Assembly: GCA_037126765.1 (NCBI GenBank)
Contig: JBBCBC010000001.1
Span: 30,302,804-30,366,803, forward strand
Reading direction: 5' to 3'
Source: Stenogyne calaminthoides
Taxonomy: Eukaryota; Streptophyta; Magnoliopsida; Lamiales; Lamiaceae
DNA: 64,000 nt
Translations under genes and position numbers: made by a program
The notes under the pieces: model-generated
Seen by the model: only the letters and a program-made list of their open reading frames with translations
Told to the model about the DNA's origin: nothing
Databases searched by the model: none
Part shown: positions 53,994 through 64,000 of the stretch, one piece after another
Position numbering within the stretch: position 1 is the first letter of the stretch
Layout: every line of letters starts with the position of its first letter

Positions 53994-55969
53994 TGTTGGT
54001 CCCGGTGCAAACGAGTTTTACACGTGTATGGGGGGGGAATACACGTGTTCAGTGATTTTAAAACTTTTTCTTACTGAGGTCAGCTTGGGTCAGATAATCC
54101 TCGAAGATTAGGTTACGAGAAGCCTGGATCGCTCTGAGTCAAAGTCTCTTGAGGACAAATGATCCCGAAATTTTTTCGAGATACCTCGAGATAATCCCAA
54201 CCGAGTCCTGGTGATGAGAGATCCCGAGTTGCTTGGATCGATAACTAACTTCTCAATCCTCGTAAGAGAGTTCGGTTTGGTAACTATCTGTTCTAGCTAC
54301 TCAGTCGTGCGGAAAGGTTAGCCCTTAGTTTATACTCGTTTTAAGCTTTGCTGAAAACCTTCCCTTTATGAAATAGTGATTAGGCTGTGATTCACTTATG
54401 CAACTTCAGTGGATTGATTCCAACCCAATATCGATTGAAAAGTATGCTTTCAAAATCAAGTCAATGCAACGATTTAAGCCTGGATAAGGAAAGCAATAAA
54501 GAACACAAAGAATTATAGTGGTTCGGAGACTCAAGCTCCTCGTCCACTCTCCCCGACTCTTGAGAGAAATTCACTATCAACTTCGAGCTTTACGACTACC
54601 TCGTGGTTTACTTACTCAACTTCGTACTGAGTTTTACGACTACTCCACGTAGTTTACTTACTCAACCCGACCTTGAGCTTTTCGACTACCTCCGTGGTTT
54701 ACTTACTCAATCACACACAAGCTTTCGACTACCCTCAGAGCTTACTAACTTCTCCTCTAGAGTTTTCTGACTACTCCGCGTAGTTTACTAACTCTTTACA
54801 ACTCTTCTCACCAACAAACACACTCCAACTACCTTCACAAGGGTTTGGGGTTTCTTGGTTGGTTTCCAACTAGGATGAGATATCCTTTACAATGAAGCAC
54901 AATGCAAATGGTTAGAATATCTCAACTAAGCTTTGGATATTTCTTATCAAGCTAGGCTTAGTATAGTGAGCTCTCTTCAATATAGAAGCACTTGGGAAAT
55001 TCTAAGTTTTTCGAGTGTTTTAACTTTTGCAAGAATAAGCTTGAGCTCTTGAGTTGCGTATAAATTTCCCGTAACCTTACAATGTAGAGGGTCACCAGTA
55101 TTTATAGGCATACACCAAGGTCACTCTTGAAAACTATCCGTTGGAGAGATAGCTTCGTGAGTTTCCTCGTAAGGTGTGTGAGAAAAGGCTATATTTAGGG
55201 TTTGAACCTCCCTAACACGTTTTAGGCAATAGCCTTTCATGTAGCCGGTCTTCACTTTTTGCAGTCTGGAACTTTTGTACATCTGACATCTTTTTCAGCG
55301 ACTTGTCACTGTCAGTGTCAGTATGGTACAGTGTCGTCTTCCTCTTTTTCACTTTTGTCTCCAGTTAAAGGTAGACACCTTCAACGGCTCTTTTTGGTTA
55401 CAAACTCTGAGTTTGATATAACCTTAACAACACTTCTGACTTAGTTCCTTTTGTCTGCATTTGAATGTTTTGGCGATATCTAACTTTCTAAGGAATCGTG
55501 TCTTCTCAGTATTGCATCCTTCAGATTAGATATATTCAGTGCCTCGGAACATTCAGGTTTATACTGAGCATTCAGTACATTACTGAGTCTTCAGTATTTA
55601 CTGTGCCTTCAGTATTCTTGATCTTCAGTTCTCAGTCTTCAGTCTTGTGTCTTCAGAGTCTTCTGAGACATATTGACTGTTGTACTGAATCTTCACGCTG
55701 AGTCTTCAGTTACTCAGTATCATACTGAGTCTTCAGTATCTCAGTTTCATCCTGAAACTTCGGATACTTCAGAAACATACTGAGTTCTTCAGAGTCTTCA
55801 GAACCTATCCTGAACTATATCTGCTGACTATATATTTTGCAGATAACATCCTGAATACTCTAAAACTGAATCCTGACTCAACTATCAAGATCATTCTGAA
55901 CATGTCATACTCAGGGGTTTTTGGGATCTAATCAAAATCATATATCTTTATTAAATTCATCTCCCAACA
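53994..55969 (-). repeat. 3' LTR of element C
   Basis: 1976 bp, TGTTGGTCCC ... CTCCCAACA, matching 894-2828. The minus-strand TATA box TATAAATA is the complement of 55099-55106. The segment 55500-55800 is a dense run of CTTCAGT/ACTGAGT words, many of which are altered in the copy at 2400-2700. Five bases outside the left edge are GTTTT or similar; the other side of the duplication is off the window. Confidence 0.88.
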
Positions 55970-55985
55970 ATTTCCTCCTTTTTGA
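55970..55985 (-). other. polypurine tract of element C
   Basis: On the minus strand AAAAAGGAGGAAAT runs straight into the LTR start TGTTGGGAG. It sets 53994-55969 as the 3' LTR. Confidence 0.9.
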
Positions 55986-56449
55986 TGATGCCAAAACCTA
56001 TCTTGTTACAAACATATAACCTATACTCAAGTTTCAATTTATCCTATTACAAGATTGGTTGTCTCCCAACAATTTCTTAAATCAGAGAATCTCCCAACAA
56101 TTTCAGAGTTTCTCAACAGTTTAATCATTTATCAATTTCTTCAGTAATGAATCTCTTTAAATAGTTCATTACCAAATACTTAAACAATTTCCCCCATATT
56201 CAGACAATTTCCTCCTTATATGAACATACAATCAGTTCAGAGAAATTCATTCAGGCATATCAAAATAAAAGACATGTAAATAAGATAATGAGATATTATC
56301 TTTTCATTGATGATTGGTATCCCGTTACAGATTACAATGAATTTATCAACAAAATCAAAAAGACAAAAATTTAAAGATTACAGAATCTTCTGAGTCTCCA
56401 GTCTTCAGTCTTCAGATTTTGGCTCTTCAGTCTTCTGTTCTTCAGTTTG
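55986..56449 (-). other. 3' untranslated stretch of element C
   Basis: AT-rich, between the end of the third ORF (stop near 56450) and the polypurine tract. TCTCCCAACAATTT words recur (56065, 56093) as near-copies of the LTR/polypurine junction. Confidence 0.5.
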
Positions 56450-59400
56450 CTTCATTCTCAACTTCATCAGCGGGTACCTCCAGGTCGAACATTCCGTAAA
56501 ATCTCTTCTTTAGCTCATTTCTTTCCTTGATGATGTCCGGATTGTTTCCTGTTAGACCCAACTGACCAGCATACTGAGCAATCTCTTGAGTAATAGCCTT
56601 TTCATTCACCAAGCCATTACCAAGTTGTTGGGATATTTTAGTTTTGATGAATTATGCCAAAACATTATCAACTTGTGTTATTGAAGCTAATTTACAGATA
56701 ACAAGTTGAGGGGGAACGAGAGAACAAATTGAGGGGGAACTCATGAAGATAGACGAAGATGATCGAGATCAGACGAGGCTGCAGACGAGGCTGATCAAGA
56801 TCAGATGAGAAGGATGAGTTCCGATCCAGATGCAGTGCGGATCTGATCAGGTGAGCTGATCAGATCAGGCGACCAGAAATCATTTCAGATGAACAGTGAT
56901 TTCAGCTCAGTGAAATCACTGATGAACAGTGATTTCAGCACTGATGAGCAGTGATTTCAGCTCACCAGAAATCTACAGATCAGATTTCAGCGGACCAGAT
57001 CAGGCGACCAGAATCAGAAGCAATGAACAGTAATCCGACGAAGCTGATCAGATCCGTTAGACACACAAAAAGCAGTTGATCAATAAGAAGACAACACACA
57101 TATTGATGTGACATAAAGCTGCAAGGAAAAGTGCAATAGGACAAAGAAAAGCTGGAAGACTATTAGTATGGATTTGAATATTACTCTCCAACGGTAATAT
57201 TTAAATCCACACTATAAATACATTGCACTATCTTCAAAAGAAGATAATGGAGAATCTGCAAAGTGAAGATTAAAAGCCAAATATTCAAGCAACTCCATTC
57301 AAGAACACAGGGCATTTAATATCCAAATTTAACCAAGAGTGTTCTACCCTAGATCTAAGCACAAATGTCATATCCTAAGCTTAGAGAGATTTTCTCAACC
57401 TTAGCATTGAGGCTAAACCATTGTAAGGGAAAATCTCACCATAGTTGGAAACCAACCAAGAAACCCCAAACCCTTTGAGAAGGTAGTTGGAGTGTATTTG
57501 TTGGTAAGTAGAGTTGTAAAGAGTTAGTAAACTACGCGGAGTAGTCAGAAAACTCTAGAGGAGAAGTTAGTAAGCTACAGGGGTAGTCTGAAAGCTTGTG
57601 TGTGATTGAGTAATTAAACTACGGAGGTAGTCAGAAAACTCAAGGTCGGGTTGAGTAAGTAAACTACGTGGAGTAGTCAGAAAACTCAGGGCCGAGTTGA
57701 GTAAGTAAACTACGAGGTAGTCAGAAAGCTCAGAAGTTGATAAGGAATTTCCCTAGAGAGGGAGAGTGGATGTAGGACTGGTTGTCCGAACCACTATATA
57801 TTGCTGTGTTGTTTACTGCTTTATGTTTATACTTGTCATATGCATCTAGTTATAAGCAAAACACAACACATGAGCTTAAAATGAAAAATTGGAAACACTC
57901 TGCCCTCACCCCTGTTTTATATGCATCGAACATAATGTTTTCGCTTCCGCACGCACAAAATGGGTTTTCAACCGGGACCATCACAAGTCTTGGAGGTGGA
58001 TAGGAATATGGACCAGGGGCCACTATCTGTACCTCTCCTTCATCCGCAAAGTTAATCCAGCTCTGTAGATACTTTGGATAGAAGATAATAAGATATTCAA
58101 TGAAAGCTTCATTCTGATCTGAGCTTTCCCCTCTCCATTCCCTGAGAACATCATAATTTAACCAGAAGGTTCTCTTGACTTCTTCCCACATATCGTTGAG
58201 TTTGATAGGCATCCATTTATCAACGTGGGGCCACTTAAGTGCTTTTGATGTTCCTTTCCTCTTGCTCGCAAACTTCCTGAATTCACTCCTTCGTTTCTGC
58301 TCTTCGTCTATCTTCTTTCTGATCACAGACGCTCCTGAGACCGAAGCAGCAACTTTCTTAGCTTGTTCCATTTGGAGTGTTTTCAGAGCATTTCTCGTGT
58401 TGAAGACTTTCTTCTGAGGTTGAGACTCAGATTCTTCTTTATCTTCATCATCCAGAATCAGCTTCCTCTGGATTGGCTTAGAAGCCTTCGCACGCTTGCT
58501 TTCATGTTGAACACCGCCCAAGGCTTTCCTCTTCATAGGCAATTCAGCAGCAGCCTGGCTTGTTCCAACCTTTGCTCTAGCACTCAGTTTTTCTTTTGTA
58601 ACATCAAGCATGGTTTGCTTAGAAACTCGAGTGTAGATAGGCTTCTCTATCTGAGCGAACTTCAATTTCTCGATAACCCGACTTCTTTTAAGGCTTTTGC
58701 TAGATTATACATTTCAGCATCTTTCTGAGCCTTCTTCTCCAAAGTACGTGCCATGAACTTTCTGAGGTCTTCACCTTCCTTTTCCCCCTTCTTGGCACCG
58801 TAATTTGGAAGAAGTCTGGAGAGTGATGTGTCCATGTGATATTGCTCTTTGCTCACACAAATAACTTCTCCTCGCTATCTCGATCTTGTTCGCCTTCCAA
58901 ATCCTTAGATGGTTCTTGGCCACGTAAAAATCTTTCGTGATAAGTGGGCAAAATCGGCGAGAGTGCTTCCTTGAACATCTCTGTCATCTTGGTCATGAGT
59001 AATGAGCTCATTTCCTCAACAAAGCAGACTTTATTAGCACCTCATTCTTTTTCTCATCGGTTTCACCTCTAGAAATCGAACTCTCCCGGTGTTTACGCTT
59101 GATTCATCACTTAACTCACCTTGACTCCCTCCACTTCTCATTCACTTTTCTTCCATGGAGGTCATCCGGGTGGTCGAGTGTTTTGAATTTGCACCAAATC
59201 AAGAGTGACTAAGACTTTCCTTCTTTTGAGCTTGATTGGCCAACGTCTCTTCCATCCGAGCAATTTTGATCATCATTGGCTCAACCTTCTCAAGTTTTTC
59301 CATCAAGGGAGCGAGATCAATCTCGGGAATCTTCGTGATCTCTGTCTCTTGGTCGATCATCATGAGGTTCAGTATAATCTGAGGGTCGGCCAAGACATGA

Positions 59401-61451
59401 GCTTCAAATTCAACTCAAGAGTTCTAGCTCGGTCGAGGTTGACCAATTCCGTGTTGATCGACAATGAAAGTCTCCTTTTCCATCCGAGACCGCTTCTCAA
59501 CATCTCCTGTTGGTCCCCATCTCCATCTTTAGATTTGTCTCTCACGCTTTCGGGGCACCAACTTCGGTTACTCTCCTCTCACCAACTTCTTTTGAACCAA
59601 ATTCATCAAAATCGGAGTTTTTCATCCTGAGCTTTGTCCTTCCCAAACCACGAGAAGTCGGTCGGAAAAGGTTGTCTCCTCATTCCACCGATCTTCCCCC
59701 GAAAGCGGAATATCAAGCATCTCGGGAAGAGTCGATTGAGGATGAACATGATCGTCCTTAATCAAGAAAAACATCTTGCGAGATCGGGGGTATGAGCCGA
59801 GCTCGGGGTAGCGATCAAGAATGAACCGTTCCCCTTGCTCCTCCACTCGCCTTCTTGACCTCGCCCTTCTTCCATCTCGGGCTTCGTTCCGGTTGAAGGC
59901 GTCGGTTTGATCAGCGATAGATCACTCGAAGCTCATCAAGAATATTCTGCTCCCGAGCCTCGGAAGATCTGAAGTTTGTCTTGTCAGTCCTCGGTTTGCA
60001 TCCCGAGTGGGTTACGAGGCCCGAGTTTGTATATCCTCGGTTTGAGTCTGAGTTGGCTCGTCGGTGAAGCCAGCACATCTTCAGATCGATTTTGAGCCGG
60101 CTCTTCTTCGCTGAGCCTGCATATCTCGAGGTAGGTATCTCTGGTCCGAGCTCCTTTAAAAATTTCTTGAGAAATTTTATCCGAACCGAAATGGCGATGT
60201 CTCGAGCACCTCGGAGAAGACCTCCGCTCCTCGATCGATCCTGTGTCCGGAGATAACTGAGCCAACACTTGTAATGGTGAATTCTGAGCGGTTTGGCCCT
60301 CCGTTGAATCTCTTCGAAATCACTTCCATCTTCATCGGTGAGAACCACCAATCTTCTGCGCTTTGGGGCAAGGTTCTTACCTTCATTATTTTTTGCACCT
60401 TGCTCCATCTTTGCCTCCAATGTAACCTTCCCCCAGGTTTGTTGAGTCTCTTTATCGGTAGAATCGGTGATTCTACCTTCTTTTCTCTCTTCCCCGATGG
60501 CTCGCTTCTTTTTGCGAAGAAAGGGCTTAAAGAGAATTTTGGACTTAGGGAATGGGGTCGAATTGGCGAAGATATCCTCCTCCTCTCTGCACATCTCCAA
60601 AATATAAGCAATTTTGGTGGCATGGTGGATCTTGCCTTTGATTGAGATCGCCCAAATCAACCTTCCTCAAAACTTTGGTTCTTTCACTCACCGTCTGAAT
60701 CGAATTTCAGCCAGTTGAAGTCTGTGGTGGGTGAGGCTTCTATCGCCGCCATAAATCTGAGCTTCGGGGTACTGATCTGCTCAAAACTCCCCGCAAGACT
60801 CATGATGCACTTTCTCACAATATCCATCAACACACGATATTGTGGCTTTAAGTGCCTCTTATGCAATGTCGCCTCAAACTTAACAGGATTCTCAGCAATC
60901 CTATCTAAGTACTCCTGCTCTCTACCTGACATATACATCGTAGGATCCTCTCCTCTATCACAGAGCTCAAACACATCATTCAGATTTTTCGGAACTATAT
61001 ACAGATCCCTCTCAAATTCGATGTATTTGGACGAATGCTCTAAGTGTGATACAGTTAACTTAGAATGCATACATCCCTCTTCATCTATCTTCAAGTTATA
61101 GATGAATTCGATTACCTCTTTCGCAAACTCCTGGTCAGGTCGGCTTGCGACTAGTTGGGTGAGTTTAGCCAGTCGAATCATATGCAGAGCCTCCTCTTCC
61201 GGCTTTGAGTTGGTTGTGCTTTCGAGTGAAACAACGAACTCGTACCACGGCTTGTTGGTTTTGGCTAATCTCTCGAACAGGGTTGGAGCCATTTTAGAGA
61301 TTGATTGAAGAAATGAAGCTTTAGGGTTTTGGAAATTTCTGGGCAAAAGAGGATTTATTTGCAGAGGATTTGAGAACGAAGGGTTTGATAAAATTTTGGC
61401 TTGAATGGCTGATTGGGGTTTATATAGCTTTGAGATCGAGGGGAATCGCAT
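56450..61451 (-). pseudogene. envelope-like third ORF of element C, split by a solo LTR
   Basis: Homologous to the third ORF of element A and in the same place. N-terminus: ATG at about 61291 or 61451; the first part (to 60684) has EVIEFIYNLKIDEE and KPQYRVLMDIVRKCI, matching FLRNLKVD and KRKYRLLFDILSKTI in A. Then Lys-rich (APKRRRLVVL), a Ser/Arg/Pro linker, a coiled coil at 59393-59199 (LMEKLEKVEPMMIKIARMEE), more helix (58856-58662), a Lys-rich region and a C-terminal domain (WPHVDKWMPIKLNDMW, 58260 region). It reaches PYSYPPPR before the solo LTR and resumes at 56620 (NEKAITQEIAQYAGQLGL) to a stop near 56450. Several frame changes between 60680 and 58665 make it a pseudogene. Confidence 0.72.
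56626..57983 (+). repeat. solo LTR inside the third ORF of element C (TSD CAAGT)
   Basis: 1358 bp, TGTTGGGATA ... GGGACCATCA, flanked by CAAGT at 56621-56625 and 57984-57988. It lies opposite to element C. It shares with the LTRs of A, 1 and C the GTGGATGTAGGA...CCGAACCACTATA module (57766-57797) and the TAGTCAGAAA...GTAAACTAC tandem array (57500-57735), so it belongs to a third, related Sirevirus LTR type. Near 56880-56960 GAACAGTGATTTCAG is repeated. The last 40 codons of the 271-aa frame ending at 57850 are translated LTR, not protein of element C. Confidence 0.9.
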
Positions 61452-61927
61452 TGGTTAGGTGAAAAAGCAACGGTTGAGATTAATCTCCGATTAATCGGGT
61501 ATACGAACCGACGATCTCCGAAAAGTAAGCCGCCAAAACATCCTCATTGGTCATTAATGTAGCAGAGCATTAAATGACTGTTGACCTTCTTCGGAATTTA
61601 AAACGATCCCGCCCAAAAACATTCCTCAGGTGTTTTGTATTTATTGCGAATGATTACTGAACTTTACTTAAGCAATAAACGAGTCGCATGAGTCATTACT
61701 TCTTCAGACCAATTTCCCTCTATCAGTCTTACTGAGTACTGACCTTGATAAAATGTCAGTATAATACTGAGTACTGAAATGGTTCAGTATGCTACTGAGT
61801 ACTGACCTTCAGTAACTCTGAGTTTCCTGAGACTCAGTTCATTATTTCCATTTTATCCTAAGCTTCTCAGTAGAATTCTGATAAAAACTTCATGCTTCTG
61901 AAAACCTTCAATTTTTCAGATTTTACT
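61452..61927 (-). other. spacer between pol and third ORF of element C
   Basis: About 480 bases. 61720-61860 is packed with ACTGAGTACTGA/CAGTA words. No coding frame. Confidence 0.5.
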
Positions 61928-63016
61928 CTATACACCTGGTTCTAACATCCCTAATTCAACTGAAAGTTCCTGAAATCTTGATTCCGCCAAAGGTTTGGTC
62001 AAGATATCAGCTCTCTGCTTATCAGTATGAATTTTCTCCATCCTTATGTCCTTCTTCTCGACATGATCTCTGATGAAGTGATGTCTGATATCCACATGCT
62101 TGCATCTGGTGTGCAATACCGGATTTTGTGAAATAGCAATGGCACTATTATTGTCACAAAATATTGGTACTTCATTGGCTACAACTTTATAATCCCTTAA
62201 TTGTTGTCTGAGCCAAAGAATCTGAGCACAGCAGCTTCCTGCAGCCATGTATTCAGCTTCAGTAGTACTGGTTGCTACTGAGGTCTGTTTCTTCGAAAAC
62301 CAAGATATCAGCTTACTTCCTAGAAATTGACAAGTTCCTGAAGTGGACTTCCTGTCAATTCTGCAACCTCCATAATCAGCATCTGAATAACCAGTTAATT
62401 CAAGGTTATCATCAGCTGGATACCATAATCCTCTATTCACTGTGCCCTTAAGATACCTTAGTATCTTTTTGGCAGCCTCCATGTGACTAGCCTTAGGATT
62501 AGCTTGGTATCTTGCGCATATCCCAACAACAAATGTTATATCCGACCTACTTGCTGTGAGATAGAGCAATGATCCAATGATTCCTCTATAATCAGTATGA
62601 CTTACTGATTTGCCTTCGGAATCACGATCCATCTTGTAGTTAGTATTCATGGGAATCCTAACTGCATTGCAATTTTGTACACCATATTTGGCAATCAGAT
62701 CTCTGGTGTACTTTGCCTGGTTGATGAATATTCCTTCCTTTGATTGTTTCACTTGAAGACCTAGAAAGAAATTCATCTCTCCCATCATTGACATCTCATG
62801 CTTGCCTTTCATCAGTGTTGAAAACTTTTCACACAGTTGATGGTTTGGAGATCCAAAAATGATGTCATCAACATATATCTGAACTAGTAAGATATCTTCC
62901 CCATCCTCTATCCTGAATAGAGTTCTATCAACAGTTCCTTTGATAAAACCATGGTCAGTAAGAAACTGAGAAAGAGTATCATACCATGCTCTGGGTGCTT
63001 GCTTAAGACCATACAA
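61928..63016 (-). CDS. RT C-terminal part and RNase H of element C
   Basis: The longest intact frame of the window, 362 aa, starting at an internal Met (MYGLKQAPRAWYDTLSQFL). RT: catalytic IYVDDIIFGSP near residue 50, FFLGLQVKQSKEGIFI, IGSLLYLTASRSDITF. RNase H: GYSDADYGG (Asp), TTEAEYMAA (Glu), FCDNNSAI (Asp) and KHVDIRHHFIRDHVEK. It ends ESRFQELSVELGMLEPGV and stop, the end of pol. The natural polyprotein start is far upstream; a TAG at 63044-63046 cuts the frame just before it. Confidence 0.92.
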   Translation of the reverse strand: MYGLKQAPRAWYDTLSQFLTDHGFIKGTVDRTLFRIEDGEDILLVQIYVDDIIFGSPNHQLCEKFSTLMKGKHEMSMMGEMNFFLGLQVKQSKEGIFINQAKYTRDLIAKYGVQNCNAVRIPMNTNYKMDRDSEGKSVSHTDYRGIIGSLLYLTASRSDITFVVGICARYQANPKASHMEAAKKILRYLKGTVNRGLWYPADDNLELTGYSDADYGGCRIDRKSTSGTCQFLGSKLISWFSKKQTSVATSTTEAEYMAAGSCCAQILWLRQQLRDYKVVANEVPIFCDNNSAIAISQNPVLHTRCKHVDIRHHFIRDHVEKKDIRMEKIHTDKQRADILTKPLAESRFQELSVELGMLEPGV

Positions 63017-63330
63017 AGCTTTTATGAGCCTGTAAACTTGGTCATTCTATTTGAAACCAGGAGGTTGTTCCACATAAACCTCTTCTTTAAGCACACCGCT
63101 CAGAATGCACTTTTCACATCCATTTGATAGATCGTGAACTTCATGTGGGCAAAGATATGCAAGAAACAATCGATGGCTTCTAGTCTTGCAACAGTGCAAA
63201 GGTTTCATCATAATCCAAGCCTTCTTCTTGGGAATAACCTTGTGCAACTAGCCTTGCCTTGTTTCTCACAATGTTGTTGTTTTCATCTCTTTTATTCTTG
63301 AAAACCCACTTGGTTCCAATGACATTGTGC
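63017..63330 (-). pseudogene. RT N-terminal part of element C, frame-shifted
   Basis: Contains GVLKEEVYVEQPPGFK, the PPGF motif, followed by the in-frame TAG at 63044-63046. Further upstream, pieces of the fingers region appear in other frames (63250-63330). At least one frameshift lies near 63130. Confidence 0.75.
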
Positions 63331-64000
63331 CTTTCCGTCTATCTACCAGCTCCCCCATACTTCATTCCTTGAGAATTGATTCAAATTTCATCTTTGCATA
63401 GCGAAGAATCCAATGAGAATCTTGTAGAGCTTCACCAATCTCGATGGTTCTTTCTCTGATAGGAAGCAACAGAATAGTGCACTCTCACCATGGAACCTTC
63501 TTGTTTTAACACCTTCAGTTAGATCACCCACAATCTGACTTGTAGGATGACTATCTAACCATTTCCTTCTTGATGTTCCCCCTTCAATAGTGTCCTCAAC
63601 ATTTGAAATGTTAGGTTCAGTTAAATCAGTAAACTCAGGGAACAACAAAACAGGAGAAAGGGAATCATCTTCCTCGGGGGAAATTCTATTCAGAACATTG
63701 TCAGAGACATTTGTTCCCCTTAGGTTGATAGATTCAGAATTTGCCTCAGCTGTGACCACATCTTCATTGGCATCACATACCTGAGTCTGAACTGGTGTCT
63801 ATTCAGATTGGTCAATTTTGGAGTGTTGGTTTTCCTGGGTCTCACCATCCTGATTTCCATCCTGAACTTCTTTATCTGAGTCTGAGTCACTCCAATCATA
63901 GATAGTGACTGACTTCTTCTTTTCGTGTTCAATTGGGTGATTTATCTTTTCGCTTTGGGCTTAATCTGGTGATCCTCTTGGTCAGTTCATCCGCATCATG
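63331..64000 (-). pseudogene. integrase-RT linker of element C
   Basis: Low-complexity, acidic and Ser-rich frames (63759-63388: SPEEDDSLSPVLLFPEF; 63932-63720) typical of the hydrophilic linker between copia integrase and RT. No integrase core residues are seen before the window ends. Confidence 0.6.

Larger units (their letters stand above)
53994..64000 (-). mobile_element. element C: Sirevirus-like Ty1/copia element, 3' part, minus strand
   Basis: From its 3' end: LTR (53994-55969), polypurine tract, envelope-like ORF (about 61451-56450, split by a solo LTR), RNase H and RT (61928-63330), integrase-RT linker (63340-64000). The integrase, gag and 5' LTR are beyond the window. The LTR is the same family as 894-2828. 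It has the same gene order as element A, with a homologous third gene, but its LTR sequence differs from that of A. Confidence 0.9.

Noticed and set aside
57850..57983. C-terminal 45 residues of the 271-aa minus-strand ORF
   Set aside because: These are encoded by the inserted solo LTR, not by element C.

Overview
The window is plant nuclear DNA, probably from a dicot. It is AT-rich, spliceosomal introns can be seen, and no intact host gene can be supported. Almost everything recognisable is transposable-element sequence, much of it nested. Lamiales would fit the style of these elements, but that is a weak guess.

Layout, left to right. 1-2828: the 5' end of a minus-strand Sirevirus-type Ty1/copia element (broken gag, primer-binding site, 1.9 kb LTR). 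4330-4488: half of a CACTA 'transposase-associated' domain, interrupted by a complete 22.6 kb Sirevirus-like element (element A, 4494-27087, plus strand, 1.58 kb LTRs, 5-bp duplication AAGTG). The other half of the domain resumes at 27093. A carries gag with a coiled coil, protease, integrase, RT/RNase H and a very long envelope-like third ORF. It is itself split by a second copia element in reverse orientation (element B, 10259-18592).

27.1-33.9 kb: the right end of the host CACTA element (subterminal repeats, terminus at 30632) with a TIR element (D) inside it; then a second CACTA-type right end (F, terminus at 33892) into which a complete small CACTA element (G, 31320-33654, 3-bp duplication AAT) is inserted. 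G holds two exons of a Ulp1/C48-like protease.

34-53 kb: an AT-rich graveyard. It contains three diverged copies of one promoter/start-codon module (36.4, 45.2 and 52.7 kb), copia and LINE remnants, a Stowaway MITE, a Helitron 3' end, several elements with 8- or 9-bp duplications and a solo LTR with duplication GGAGG.

52.9-64 kb: a second G-type CACTA copy (G2) interrupted by element C, a minus-strand Sirevirus-like element that runs off the right edge. C has a 1.98 kb LTR, an envelope-like ORF (itself split by a solo LTR with duplication CAAGT) and RNase H/RT.

Most notable: two independent copia elements with homologous envelope-like third ORFs; patches in which CAG/CTG has lost its middle base (CG), which look like base-calling errors at methylated CHG sites or an unusual decay process; a Ulp1-carrying small CACTA family with hairpin-forming subterminal repeats; and a well-ordered nesting history given by target-site duplications. 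No CRISPR, rRNA or intact tRNA gene was seen. All coordinates and matches were read by eye; no alignment or database search was run.
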